A stretch of 12,356 bases of DNA from an uncultured Chlorobiales bacterium. Its GTDB lineage: Bacteria > Bacteroidota > Chlorobiia > Chlorobiales > Chlorobiaceae. The notes below the pieces were generated by a model. It saw only the letters and a list, made by a program, of their open reading frames with translations, was not told the origin of the DNA and searched no databases. Positions 1 to 7,506 of this stretch are shown one piece after another. Made by a program: the position numbers and the translations under genes. Numbering within the stretch: the first letter of the stretch is position 1; each line of letters opens with the position of its first letter. The DNA is taken from positions 1 to 12,356 of the forward strand of contig CAIUQW010000366.1 in the NCBI GenBank assembly GCA_903901395.1. The letters are read 5' to 3'.

Positions 1-54
1 GATCACAAACTCGACGGAACTTTCGTGACTGTTGGCGCGCACTACTACTTCTAA
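1..54 (+). CDS. C-terminal end of a probable outer-membrane beta-barrel protein (partial)
   Basis: The only sensible + strand frame entering the window reads 17 codons and stops at TAA 52-54. The peptide end is GTFVTVGAHYYF: alternating hydrophobic residues finishing in an aromatic Tyr-Tyr-Phe. A terminal Phe after an amphipathic strand is the known recognition signal of BAM-assembled outer-membrane barrel proteins, so a porin-like or other barrel protein is inferred. A strong terminator follows about 45 bp downstream, which fits a real gene end. The family cannot be named from so short a piece. Confidence 0.6.
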   Translation, partial: DHKLDGTFVTVGAHYYF

Positions 55-98
55 GAGATGCATTCAGACCGTATCGGATGTACGGTTGTGAACATGAC

Positions 99-136
99 AA
101 GACCGCCTCGAAGCAAACCGGGGCGGTCTTTTTTTT
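99..136 (+). terminator. Rho-independent terminator
   Basis: A 12-bp stem with one G-U pair is formed by 99-110 (AAGACCGCCTCG) and 119-130, closing an 8-nt loop (111-118). The 3' side runs into an uninterrupted T tract up to 136. It sits 45 bp after the stop of the first gene and points in that gene's direction. A smaller hairpin (68-73 with 81-86, ACCGTA/TACGGT) lies just before it. The T run is on the + strand, so it serves the upstream + strand gene and not the converging EEP gene that ends at 189. Confidence 0.93.
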
Positions 137-188
137 GTCAGGATTTGGCTCGGTTTCCGGAAGCTATTGTTTTGCAGTGATATGCTGG

Positions 189-1229
189 TCAAGGTGCTGC
201 GTCGATCCTGAGTAATATCGGCAGGTGGTCGGAGTAGCCGCCTTTGAACTTCCCGCGTTGGTAGGTGGAGTAGAGTCCTTTTCCTGATCGGTCGAACATC
301 TCCGGAATTGAGAATACGCGAAAGGATCGCTTGTCTATCGAAAGTCCCTTGTCATCGAGAAGAGCGGGGGATACGAGCATCTGATCGATCCGTTCCCAGT
401 GATTCCTGAAGTGGTAGGTTCCCGGTGAGGCGGTGTCGTTCCAGCAGTTGTAGAGCAGCCGCCCGTTGGAGCGCAGAACCTCTTTTCGATCGAACGAAGA
501 GCCGAGCGTTTCCCTGACCGAACGGTTTTCGGGTTGATCGTTGAAGTCGCCCATGACGATGACTTTGGCCAGCGGATCGCGTGTCCTGAGGCTGTCAACG
601 ATGCGTCGCGCGACCCTCGCGGCGGCGATGCGATTCGGTTCGCTCCACTTGTCGTCGAACGAGCGCGAAGGCCAGTGATTCAGTACGATGGTGAACGGTT
701 GACCGGCCGCGGCGAAACCGGCAGCGACAACGAAACGGGTGCCTCGTCCGCCGTCGAGCGTGACCGTGTAAGGCTTCGAGCCGGTGAATTTCAGCGTTGC
801 CGGATTCCAGGCGAGGCCGATGTCGATGCCGCGCGAATCGGGACTTTCATGATAGTCGTTGGTGTAACTGGTGCGGTCGATAGCCGCCATCGTCCCCGCG
901 AACACCTGCCGGTTCTCGGTTTCAGCGAAGGCCACGATGTCAGGATATTTTCCGTACTCGCGATCAGTCTTGATCGCCCTGAATACCTGCGCGATGCGCA
1001 ACTGTTTCAGCAGCAGCTTTTTGTCAGTCCAATGCCGCGCACCCTCCGGCGTGAACTCTTTGTCGTCGTTTTTCGGCTCGTTTTTGGTGTCGAACAGATT
1101 CTCGACGTTCCACCACATGGCGACAATCTGTCGAGGGCGCTCTGTGCATGAGGCGGTCGGTACTGGAGATGCCAACCACGCCATGAGCAGCAAAGCGAGA
1201 GCAATCGTACGTAAGGGGTTCATCGGCAT
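189..1229 (-). CDS. Secreted endonuclease/exonuclease/phosphatase (EEP) family protein
   Basis: The product is 346 aa. It begins with a basic then hydrophobic signal sequence (residues 1-27); a Cys at 28 (TASC) makes a lipoprotein possible, but Thr at -3 is a poor lipobox. The DNase I-like fold motifs appear in order: WNVENLF (N41, E43), the metal-binding Glu region AETEN (103-106), LNHWPSR (N184, H185), GDFND (D228, N230) and the terminal SDH (333-335). All catalytic positions expected of a Mg-dependent phosphodiesterase are present, so activity on a nucleic acid or phosphoester outside the cytoplasm is likely; the substrate cannot be told. Start choice is between the ATG at 1229 and a second ATG two codons on; neither has a good Shine-Dalgarno. 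The gene is monocistronic, converges with the first gene and diverges from the Sel1 relic. Confidence 0.88.
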   Translation of the reverse strand: MPMNPLRTIALALLLMAWLASPVPTASCTERPRQIVAMWWNVENLFDTKNEPKNDDKEFTPEGARHWTDKKLLLKQLRIAQVFRAIKTDREYGKYPDIVAFAETENRQVFAGTMAAIDRTSYTNDYHESPDSRGIDIGLAWNPATLKFTGSKPYTVTLDGGRGTRFVVAAGFAAAGQPFTIVLNHWPSRSFDDKWSEPNRIAAARVARRIVDSLRTRDPLAKVIVMGDFNDQPENRSVRETLGSSFDRKEVLRSNGRLLYNCWNDTASPGTYHFRNHWERIDQMLVSPALLDDKGLSIDKRSFRVFSIPEMFDRSGKGLYSTYQRGKFKGGYSDHLPILLRIDAAP

Positions 1230-1279
1230 CCCGGATCGGTAGCGTTTGAAAGGATAGTACGAGTTATTACGGAAATAAT

Positions 1280-1304
1280 ATAAGCTTTATTCGACGAAGC
1301 TTAT
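1280..1304. repeat. 8-bp inverted repeat in the divergent intergenic region
   Basis: ATAAGCTT (1280-1287) is repeated inverted as AAGCTTAT (1297-1304) around a 9-bp spacer. It lies between the start of the EEP gene and the Sel1 relic, where promoters for both would be expected. It overlaps the upstream ATG at 1303, one reason to prefer the start at 1336 for the relic. It may be an operator or simply part of AT-rich spacer DNA; nothing identifies a regulator. Confidence 0.4.
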
Positions 1305-1335
1305 GCGAACTTGTCGAAATCACAATCAAAACATC

Positions 1336-1706
1336 ATGAAGCGTTCAGTTATTCGCCGTCTTGTTCTGCTTTCGCTGGTTTTTCCGGTGACAGGGCATTG
1401 CCAGAATTTTGAAATAGATGATGCTTTCCCAGAAATGTCTGCCTGGTGGAACACTGAGGTTGACCAAGGGGATGGTGAAAAAGAGTATCTCAGTGCAATG
1501 AAGTACTACCATGGCCGCGACGAGCGTCGGGATTATGCCAATGTGCTCAGATGGCTGAGGCTATCGGTGGAAAAGGGTAATGCGGCTACGGAGTACGCCA
1601 CAGGATTCATGTTCAGAAGGGAATTGAAGTAGACCAAAACTACGCCGATGCGATGACGTAGTATCGCCTGTCAGACGCAAATTCAGTCGAAACGCCTCGG
1701 TACTAA
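1336..1706 (+). pseudogene. Sel1-repeat (TPR-like) secreted protein, frameshifted and with an internal stop
   Basis: From ATG 1336 the frame reads a signal peptide (MKRSVIRRLVLLSLVFPVTG, cleaved near HCQ), a short linker, then one Sel1-like repeat with the typical pieces AMKYYHGRD, DYANVLRWLRLSVEKGN and ATEYATGFMF. It ends early at TAG 1630-1632. The next repeat resumes in another frame from about 1614 (QKGIEVDQNYADAMT), where a TAG at 1659-1661 stands where Sel1 repeats have Trp (usually RWYRLS), followed by YRLSDAN and a stop at 1704-1706. One lost base near 1612-1614 plus a Trp-to-stop change explain this. Sel1 proteins are scaffolds for protein interaction; this copy cannot make its normal product. 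An ATG at 1303 could add 11 residues but spoils the signal peptide. Confidence 0.8.
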
Positions 1707-1761
1707 TCGAAAGAACTGGATTTTTCGTCGGCAAGCCTCCTCAGAATGACAGAAAAAACAA

Positions 1762-1875
1762 ATTTCACCATTCGGCCTACCGCTCGTCGTGCACGGAGCT
1801 GCCGGACTGCTGGTCGGAACCATGGGTCTCAAGCTGGTCAACGGAGTGATCAACGACCTCAAGGGAAGCCGGTGA
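1762..1875 (+). pseudogene. Possible relic of a small hydrophobic protein (C-terminal piece)
   Basis: One + strand frame without a normal start reads a protein-like segment, FGLPLVVHGAAGLLVGTMG (from 1771) followed by LKLVNGVINDLKGSR and TGA at 1873-1875. It looks like a Gly/Ala-rich transmembrane helix with an amphipathic tail. The frame is closed upstream by TGA at 1747-1749, and there is no ATG before the helix. The local base composition is GC-rich, unlike the AT-rich DNA that follows, so it may be the remaining 3' end of a resident gene whose front was lost. I do not recognise the family. A longer frame in this stretch (1746-1994) reads Arg/Gln-rich nonsense and is not preferred. Confidence 0.35.
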
Positions 1876-2132
1876 GGCTTTTCAGCAACAGATGGGCAAA
1901 CCCGATGAAAGCATTATCGTATTATAATAGTGTGAAATATTCAGGGGAGTGGGTGGCATATTTAATGTTTAGGGATTTACGGTGGAATTGTTAAGAAAAA
2001 CGGTTGTAGCTTCGGAAATTGGTTCAAATGTTTAAGCTTAGACAAATCTATTTGGTGAAGTAATGAGCAGTTTGTTGTTGCTGTTAGTATAATCGATAGC
2101 TGCGTCAAATGTTAAACAGTAAAATGAAAAAA
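1876..2132. other. AT-rich non-coding stretch
   Basis: Base composition drops sharply to AT-rich after about 1900. No frame of credible protein character and no RNA gene is visible. It lies downstream of the AT-rich pseudogene (minus strand) and appears to belong to the same foreign-looking segment. Confidence 0.5.
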
Positions 2133-3031
2133 TTAGTCGAGTGAAAAATTCAATACGATATTGCAGTTTTTTTCAAGGATTTTTCCTTTTACTGTTTTTG
2201 GGTCAAATTGATGTAAAGTTAAGACGAGGTTATCGATTATTAGTTGGTGTCCGATCTTATTTTCAATTTGTTTTCTTATCTGATTTTCTTCATTATTAAG
2301 TATTTTAGAGTAATGATCAAGAGCATCGCTGATATCGTCAGCCATTTGCACTGCTTTCGTGGAAGACCCATCACCCCCGATAAAAAAGCTATTTCCAATC
2401 CGAAAAGGTGAGTTTATATGATTTTTTCTAAGTCTTAATAATTCTTCTTCTTTGGGTTCATATTCTAATCCAATACAGCCGATTAATCTGCAATGATCAA
2501 TTGAAGATGGCCAATTGTTGTCTAATGTTGCAATGAGAGAATAATTTGTCCAAGATTTATGGCCAAGAATATCGATAAAGTATAATTTATCACCTTTTGG
2601 AAATACAAATAGTAATTCGTTCGCTCTATTTTCAAAACCGGGATTTTTTGCTCTCTTAGTTCCGTGGCCAGCATTAAGATGATAAATGCCCCAGTCGGCA
2701 AGCATCTCGTCTTTGCCGTGAATGTCATCAATATTAGCGCTCGCATGTGCGTTTAAGTCTTCGCCCGCTTCTGCTTTTTTTATATCATCAATGTAGTTGC
2801 TGTGATTGAGGTAAAGAGGGTTTTGTTGTAACTCATCAGAGTAATAAAATTTCCATTTTTTTTATGCAATCGCCTTAATTCATGCCATGCGTATTTTATT
2901 ATAATTTTATTATCCGGAATTGAAGAGTCTAATCCAAATTTTGTTCGGGTCATTTTTACAAAATCTTTTAACAAGTCTATTTCAATACCTATTGCTTCTC
3001 CGTTTATCGTTACTGGTATCCGTTGCCTTTT
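2133..3031 (-). pseudogene. AT-rich hypothetical gene interrupted by a frame change in a poly(A) run
   Basis: Two overlapping minus-strand frames join into one protein of about 300 aa. The front (3031-2864) reads RIPVTINGEAIGIEIDLLKD ... YAWHELRRLHKK; at a run of eight A residues (+ strand T, 2856-2863) the meaningful frame shifts and continues KWKFYYSDELQQNPLYLNHS, then DWGIYHLNAGHG, NRANELLFVFPKGDKLYFID and a charged helical C-terminus (EENQIRKQIENKIGHQ), ending at TAA 2133-2135. One more A restores a single frame. The front also lacks ATG or GTG: it opens after TAA 3032-3034, and TTG at 2974 is the only usual start codon. The DWG-x-(Y/H)-HL and LLFVF/YFIDI pattern reminds me of a widespread uncharacterised family, but no function is known to me. 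Codon use is far more AT-rich than its neighbours, suggesting horizontal transfer. Sequencing error or transcriptional slippage are alternatives to true decay. Confidence 0.72.
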
Positions 3032-3055
3032 TTATAGAAAAAAATTATCTATAAA
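3031..3055. repeat. 8-bp inverted repeat upstream of the AT-rich pseudogene
   Basis: TTTATAGA (3031-3038) is repeated inverted as TCTATAAA (3048-3055) around an A-rich 9-bp spacer. It touches the point where the frame of the AT-rich gene opens and lies 48 bp from the end of miaA. It could be an operator or hairpin, or mark the edge of the inserted segment. AT-rich DNA produces such repeats by chance fairly often. Confidence 0.35.
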
Positions 3056-3102
3056 GAATCTAAAAAGACACTTTTTTCAAAACACGTTCTGGAAAAAGCG
3101 TT

Positions 3103-4044
3103 TTACCCAATCCTCAGGCAAATCTTTTCAACCAGCGCGTCAACCCCAGCTTCGTCAACTGGCGTTTGCACCCACTCGACAACCAGCCGATTACGGAAAA
3201 ACGTTAACTGCCGTTTGGCGTAGTTTCTTGTGTGCTGGGCGATGAGCGAGATGGCTGTGTCAAGATCGTGCAATCCCTCGAAGTGTTCGAAGAGTTCGCG
3301 GTAGCCGACGGTGGCGAGGGCGTTGAGGTTTTTGTTGCGCCACTGGTCGCGGAACTCTTCGTAGAGGCGGCGGGCTTCGGATTCAAGTCCGGCTTGCATC
3401 ATCGCGCTCGCGCGGCGGTTGATGCGGTCGTAGAGCAGTGGACGGGGCAGGTCGAGGCCGATGGTGGTGAAGTCGATGCCGGGCGGCGGGCTGGAGGTTT
3501 TTTGCTGCAAGGCGGTGACCGTTGATCCCGAAATTTCGATGATTTCAAGGCTTCGGACGAGGCGCTGGGTTTTGGTCGGGTCGAGCGTCCTGGCTTGCTC
3601 GGGGTCGAGCGCTTCGAGGCGGCGGTAGAGCGCTTCCGCGCCGTGGCGTTCGAGTTCGCGGGTCAGCCTTGCTCTGAGTTCCGGGTCGGCTGGTGGCAGT
3701 TCGGCGAAGCCTTTGAGCAAGCCTTCGAGGTAGAGCGTCGAGCCGCCCGCGACGATTGGCGTAATGCCGCGCTGACGTAGTTCTCGAATTCTTTTCGCGG
3801 CCTCTTCAGCGAAATCGCCCGCGCTGAAGGGTTCGCCGATCTTTTTTTCGTCAATGAAATGGTGGCGGATCTCCTCCAGCATCCACTTCGGTGGCTTGGC
3901 GGTGCCGATCTCCATCCCCCGGTAAATCTGGCGCGAGTCCGCCGAGATGATCTCGCCGCCAATCTTGCGGGCGATGCGGAAGGCCAGCTCGGTTTTGCCG
4001 GAGGCGGTGGGGCCGAGGATGACGAGAACCGGTTTGTCGCTCAT
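3103..4044 (-). CDS. miaA: tRNA dimethylallyltransferase MiaA
   Basis: The product is 313 aa, the normal family length. It transfers a dimethylallyl group from DMAPP to N6 of A37 in tRNAs reading codons that start with U. The P-loop GPTASGKT (11-18) is followed by the tRNA/DMAPP-site motif [17 protein letters not shown] (35-51; D36, S37, R38), HHFID (61-65), [11 protein letters not shown] (100-110; most members have GGTGLY), the insertion domain, and the C-terminal [13 protein letters not shown] motif. ATG 4044 is supported by GAAGG six bases upstream, inside the end of maf. It follows maf with a 2-bp gap and is the last gene of the minus-strand run. Confidence 0.97.
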   Translation of the reverse strand: MSDKPVLVILGPTASGKTELAFRIARKIGGEIISADSRQIYRGMEIGTAKPPKWMLEEIRHHFIDEKKIGEPFSAGDFAEEAAKRIRELRQRGITPIVAGGSTLYLEGLLKGFAELPPADPELRARLTRELERHGAEALYRRLEALDPEQARTLDPTKTQRLVRSLEIIEISGSTVTALQQKTSSPPPGIDFTTIGLDLPRPLLYDRINRRASAMMQAGLESEARRLYEEFRDQWRNKNLNALATVGYRELFEHFEGLHDLDTAISLIAQHTRNYAKRQLTFFRNRLVVEWVQTPVDEAGVDALVEKICLRIG

Positions 4045-4046
4045 CG

Positions 4047-4640
4047 TCAGCCTTCGAAAGGAAAGAGCGGTTTGAGCGCGGCGTAGACTTTCGAGACAGG
4101 CAGGCCGACGACGTTGTAGTAGCAGCCGTCGATGCGCGTGACGAAGCAGGCGAGGAGCGGATCCTGGATGCCGTACGATCCGGCCTTGTCGAATGGTTTC
4201 ATCACCTCGATGTAGCGGGTGATCTCGGCGGGGGTCATTACGCCAAACTCGACGGTGGTGCGGGCGTAATTCATCACGGCGTTGCCGTCGTGCAGGAGGC
4301 AGAAGCCAGTCAGCACCTTGTGGCTGCGGCCTTGCAGCGCCGAGAGCATCTCGAAGGCGTGGCTGAAATCGCCGGGCTTGCCGAGCGCCGCGCCGTCGAG
4401 CAGCACCGTGGTGTCGGAGCCGAGCACTACCGCGCTGGCGTCCGCCTCAGGCAACGAGAGCTGCACGGCTTCGGCTTTTTTGCGCGAGACGGCGAGCACG
4501 TTCTCCTCGACTGTCAGCGCCGGATCGAAGGTCTCGTCGATCTCGACCGAGGCCGTCTCGAACGGAATGCCGGTCATGGCGAGCAGCTCCTTGCGGCGCG
4601 GCGACTGCGAGGCGAGGATGAGTTTGCGGCGTCCGGTCAT
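4047..4640 (-). CDS. maf: Maf-type nucleoside triphosphate pyrophosphatase
   Basis: A 197-aa cytoplasmic protein that hydrolyses nucleoside triphosphates to monophosphate and PPi, removing non-canonical or excess nucleotides. Visible motifs are the N-terminal [14 protein letters not shown] (7-20), [11 protein letters not shown] (73-83, with the metal-binding Asp76), [13 protein letters not shown] (148-160) and [11 protein letters not shown] (172-182). The DKAGSYGIQ form resembles the YhdE branch, active on dTTP/UTP, rather than the YceF branch; this is inference. I choose ATG 4640; a TTG two codons earlier (4646) overlaps the symporter stop and is less likely. It is 2 bp after the symporter and 2 bp before miaA, so it is part of the same transcript. 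Confidence 0.95.
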   Translation of the reverse strand: MTGRRKLILASQSPRRKELLAMTGIPFETASVEIDETFDPALTVEENVLAVSRKKAEAVQLSLPEADASAVVLGSDTTVLLDGAALGKPGDFSHAFEMLSALQGRSHKVLTGFCLLHDGNAVMNYARTTVEFGVMTPAEITRYIEVMKPFDKAGSYGIQDPLLACFVTRIDGCYYNVVGLPVSKVYAALKPLFPFEG

Positions 4641-4642
4641 CG

Positions 4643-6403
4643 TCAATCAAAGGTTTTCCAGTTGCGTTTTGACAGGTCGCGGTAGATCATCACGCCAGCG
4701 AGCGCTCCGGCGGCGTAATAGAGCGTGGCAGCCAGCGGTTCGCCGAAAATCAGCTTGCCGGTGCCAAAAAGCACGGCGTAAACCAGCACGATGCCGAAAA
4801 ACCAGTCGGCGAAAAGGGCGGGGAAGCCGGTGTCGCCTTTTACGTCAGGAAGTTCGTCGGCAACCGGTTTCCACAATACGCAGCCAACGCGCGTGGTGCG
4901 GTAGAAGGCGTGCAGCTTCTCGCGGTCAGTCGGTCTGGTGAGCCAGGTGACGGCGAGCGTGCAGGCGATGGTGAAGAGCACGATGACGTAAATCGTGTTC
5001 GGAAAGGCGAGCGTGGTGAACTGGCTCACCCAGGTGTAGGCGAGGATCGGCGCGAGCATCGAGGTGATCTCCGACCAGGCATTCAGCCTCCACCAGAACC
5101 AGCGCATGATGAGCACGAAGCCCGTGCCCGCGCCGCACTGGATGATGAACTCCCACGCGCCGGTGATGGTCTGGAGAACGTAAAAAGTGATGTATAGCGC
5201 GAAGATAGCGGTGATTGCCGTGACGATGCGCGACATCAAGACGTAGTGGTTCTCTTCAGCTTCCGGCTTGACGAAGCGCTTGTAAAGGTCGTTGATGAGG
5301 TAGCTCGTGCCCCAGTTGAGGTGGGTCGAGAGCGTTGACATGTAGGCCGCCATGAAGGCCGCGATGAGCAGACCTTTCAGACCGGCGGGCAGCACGGCGT
5401 TCATGACGTGCACGAAGCCGTCCTCCTTCTGGCCGACGGGAAGGTTCGGGAACATCACGAGGCTGACGAGGCCGACCACGATCCACGGCCACGGGCGAAC
5501 GCAATAGTGCGCGATGGTGAACCAGAGCGTCGCGAGCAGCGAGTGCTTCTCGTCTTTCGCGCTCATCATGCGCTGGGCGATATAGCCGCCGCCGCCCGGC
5601 TCCGCGCCCGGATACCACGACGACCACCACTGCACGAAGGCCATCGCGGCGAATGCAGTGAAGGGGAGTGCGTAAGCTCCTGTCTGCGATGTGGTTACGG
5701 TCGAAGAGAACGACGGGAAGAAGTCGAACATCCAGCCGGGCAGCGCCTGCTTGAGGCCGCCAGCCGCCGTGACCTGCGGCGCGTTGACGGCCAGCACGGC
5801 GAGGATGATGCACCCGGCCATCGCGATGATGAACTGCACGGCGTCAGTAATCGAGACGCCCCAGAGACCTGACATGCCGGAGTAGATCGTGGTGAAAATC
5901 ACCAGACCGACGATGGTCAGCTCCGGGTTGAGGCCGGGAATCATGATTTTGATGATCTTGTACATGGCGAGGTTCACCCAGCCGATGATCACCGCGTTGA
6001 TGAAAAGTCCGAAATAGATCGCCTTGAAGCCGCGCAGAAAGCTCGCGGCTTTGCCGCTGTAACGCAGCTCGATGAATTCGAGGTCGGTCAGGATGTTTGC
6101 CCGCCGCCAGAGCCGCGCGAAAAAGAAAACCGTGAGCATCCCGCCCGACACGAAAGTCCACCACACCCAGTTCCCCGCGATGCCGTTCTTCGCCACGAAG
6201 CCCGCCACCGCAAGCGGCGTGTCGGCGGCGAACGTAGTTGCCACCATTCCGGTGCCCGCGATCCACCACGGCAACTGACGCCCCGAAAGGAAAAACTCGC
6301 CAACATTCTCGGAAGCTCTCCGCGAGAAGAAAAGTCCGACAAAGAGGGTCAACAGCAGGTACCCCGCAATGAACGCCAGATCGAGAAAAGTGAGTTGAGC
6401 CAT
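4643..6403 (-). CDS. Sodium:solute symporter (SSS family)
   Basis: A 586-aa integral membrane protein with about 13 hydrophobic segments, typical of SSS/SLC5 transporters that import sugars, amino acids or other solutes with Na+. The family marks are a first segment at 8-26, the loop EFFLSGRQLPWWIAGTGMVA (36-55) leading into the unwound helix, the GLWGVSITDAVQF region (179-191), and the conserved helix STLSTHLNWGTSYLINDLY (356-374), whose Ser/Thr residues usually hold the Na2 ion. A C-terminal soluble loop (about 488-530) precedes two last membrane spans. The substrate cannot be read; the pfkB and GH13 genes upstream hint at a sugar, but the 144-bp gap with a large palindrome separates them. 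The ATG at 6403 has no clear Shine-Dalgarno. Confidence 0.93.
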   Translation of the reverse strand: MAQLTFLDLAFIAGYLLLTLFVGLFFSRRASENVGEFFLSGRQLPWWIAGTGMVATTFAADTPLAVAGFVAKNGIAGNWVWWTFVSGGMLTVFFFARLWRRANILTDLEFIELRYSGKAASFLRGFKAIYFGLFINAVIIGWVNLAMYKIIKIMIPGLNPELTIVGLVIFTTIYSGMSGLWGVSITDAVQFIIAMAGCIILAVLAVNAPQVTAAGGLKQALPGWMFDFFPSFSSTVTTSQTGAYALPFTAFAAMAFVQWWSSWYPGAEPGGGGYIAQRMMSAKDEKHSLLATLWFTIAHYCVRPWPWIVVGLVSLVMFPNLPVGQKEDGFVHVMNAVLPAGLKGLLIAAFMAAYMSTLSTHLNWGTSYLINDLYKRFVKPEAEENHYVLMSRIVTAITAIFALYITFYVLQTITGAWEFIIQCGAGTGFVLIMRWFWWRLNAWSEITSMLAPILAYTWVSQFTTLAFPNTIYVIVLFTIACTLAVTWLTRPTDREKLHAFYRTTRVGCVLWKPVADELPDVKGDTGFPALFADWFFGIVLVYAVLFGTGKLIFGEPLAATLYYAAGALAGVMIYRDLSKRNWKTFD

Positions 6404-6463
6404 TGTGGTGCGTTGGGTTTTGGGAAAAGGCTGGGTTGAGAAAAGTGCGCTTTTACTGAGGCA

Positions 6464-6508
6464 TTTACCCTATAGGACTTATAGGTCTTATAAGTCCTAT
6501 AGGGTAAA
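6464..6508. repeat. 45-bp palindrome with perfect 20-bp arms
   Basis: The left arm TTTACCCTATAGGACTTATA (6464-6483) is matched exactly by its reverse complement at 6489-6508, leaving a 5-nt loop (GGTCT). Inside it, 9-bp units of the type TATAGGACT / TATAGGTCT / TATAAGTCC follow one another. It lies between the 3' end of pfkB and the start of the symporter. It has no T tract after it on the minus strand, so it is not a standard intrinsic terminator, though a transcript would form a very stable hairpin. It looks like a dispersed short palindromic element (REP/MITE-like) of the CCTATAAGTC type; copies elsewhere in the genome are predicted, not shown. Confidence 0.9.
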
Positions 6509-6547
6509 ACCTGGGGCGGTGCAAAACCAGTCGCCCCGATCGCAATC

Positions 6548-7462
6548 TTACGCCTCTATGCGCGACAGTTCCAGGAAGCTCTGGTAGCGGTCGTCGACTT
6601 CGAGGAGGTCGAGGTCGTTGTAGCGGTAGGGGCCGAACTGCTCGACGCAGAAGCTGGCCATCGCGCTGCCGTAGAGCACGGCTTTGCGCATCTCGGCTTC
6701 GCTCGTGCTGCCGCAGCGGGCCAGGTGGCCGATGAAGCCGCCCGCGAAAGTGTCGCCAGCGCCGGTCGGGTCGAAGATCGATTCGAGCGGGAAGGCCGGA
6801 GCCGCGAAAATACCGTTGTCGGTGAAGAGCAACGCGCCGTGTTCGCCTTTTTTAATGATGAGGGTTTTCGGCCCCATCTCGCGGATGATGCGCGCGGTCT
6901 TGACCAGGTTCGGATCGCCGGAGAGCAGGCGGGCCTCGCTGTCGTTGACGATGAAGACGTCCACCCGCGCGAGCACCTTTTTCAGCTCTTCGGGCTTGCC
7001 CTCGATCCAGAAGTTCATCGTGTCGCAAACGACCAGCTTCGGAGCGTCGATCTGGTCGAGCACCTTGAGCTGCAATTCGGGATCGATGTTGCCGAGGCAG
7101 ACAAACTTCGAGTCGCGGTACTGCTGCGGCACGTGGGGATCGAACGCGGCGAAGACGTTCAACTGCGTGTCGAGCGTGTCGCGGGTGTTCATGTCGTAAT
7201 GGTAGCGGCCCGCCCAGCGGAAGGTTTTGCCATCCTCGACCACCTGGATGCCCTTGGTGTCGATGTTCTTTGCGTGGAGCAGGTCGAAGTGCTCTTTGCC
7301 GAAATCGGAACCCATGACGCCGACCATCCTGATCGGCTCGTCGGTGAAGTAGCTCGCCGAGAGCGCGATGTAGGTCGATGAGCCGCCGAGGGTGTTGTCG
7401 GAGCGGCCAAACGGGGTTTCGATATCGTCGAAAGCGAGGGATCCAATGACAAGAAGTGACAT
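6548..7462 (-). CDS. PfkB-family carbohydrate/nucleoside kinase
   Basis: A 304-aa cytoplasmic kinase of the ribokinase fold. Visible are the N-terminal substrate-side GGSSTYIALSAS (26-37), VNDSEARLLSG (172-182), KKGEHGALLF (204-213) and the family signature DPTGAGDTFAGGFIGHLA (231-248), where the GAGD anion hole and the catalytic base Asp237 are intact. Members phosphorylate sugars such as ribose, fructose or adenosine; which one here is unknown. I chose ATG 7462 because homologous proteins start directly with the first beta strand (SLLVIGSLAFD); the open frame runs on to 7546 but that part overlaps the GH13 gene and is not protein-like. It begins 44 bp after the GH13 stop, so the two are probably cotranscribed. 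Confidence 0.93.
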   Translation of the reverse strand: MSLLVIGSLAFDDIETPFGRSDNTLGGSSTYIALSASYFTDEPIRMVGVMGSDFGKEHFDLLHAKNIDTKGIQVVEDGKTFRWAGRYHYDMNTRDTLDTQLNVFAAFDPHVPQQYRDSKFVCLGNIDPELQLKVLDQIDAPKLVVCDTMNFWIEGKPEELKKVLARVDVFIVNDSEARLLSGDPNLVKTARIIREMGPKTLIIKKGEHGALLFTDNGIFAAPAFPLESIFDPTGAGDTFAGGFIGHLARCGSTSEAEMRKAVLYGSAMASFCVEQFGPYRYNDLDLLEVDDRYQSFLELSRIEA

Positions 7463-7506
7463 GATATGATGATTGAATAGGTTACTGGAAATGGTCGAAT
7501 CTGGAA

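Noticed and set aside
534..1151. A 205-codon + strand frame opposite the EEP gene
   Set aside because: No motif is recognisable, and the minus strand carries every expected EEP catalytic motif.
1746..1994. 82-codon + strand frame in the accessory region
   Set aside because: Arg/Gln-rich translation in its first half is the wrong-frame reading of the hydrophobic relic at 1762-1875, and the second half is AT-rich filler.
3062..3102. Possible terminator of miaA (AAAACGC paired with GTGTTTT on the minus strand)
   Set aside because: The stem is weak, has a G-U pair and a 12-nt loop, and no clean T tract follows; it is A/T homopolymer-rich DNA.
4282..4941. A 219-codon + strand frame across maf and the symporter end
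   Set aside because: Low-complexity Ser/Arg-rich translation, entirely antisense to two well-identified genes.
6441..6454. Short hairpin AAAAG-TGCG-CTTTT between pfkB and the symporter
   Set aside because: Only five base pairs, mostly A-T; likely chance next to the much stronger palindrome.
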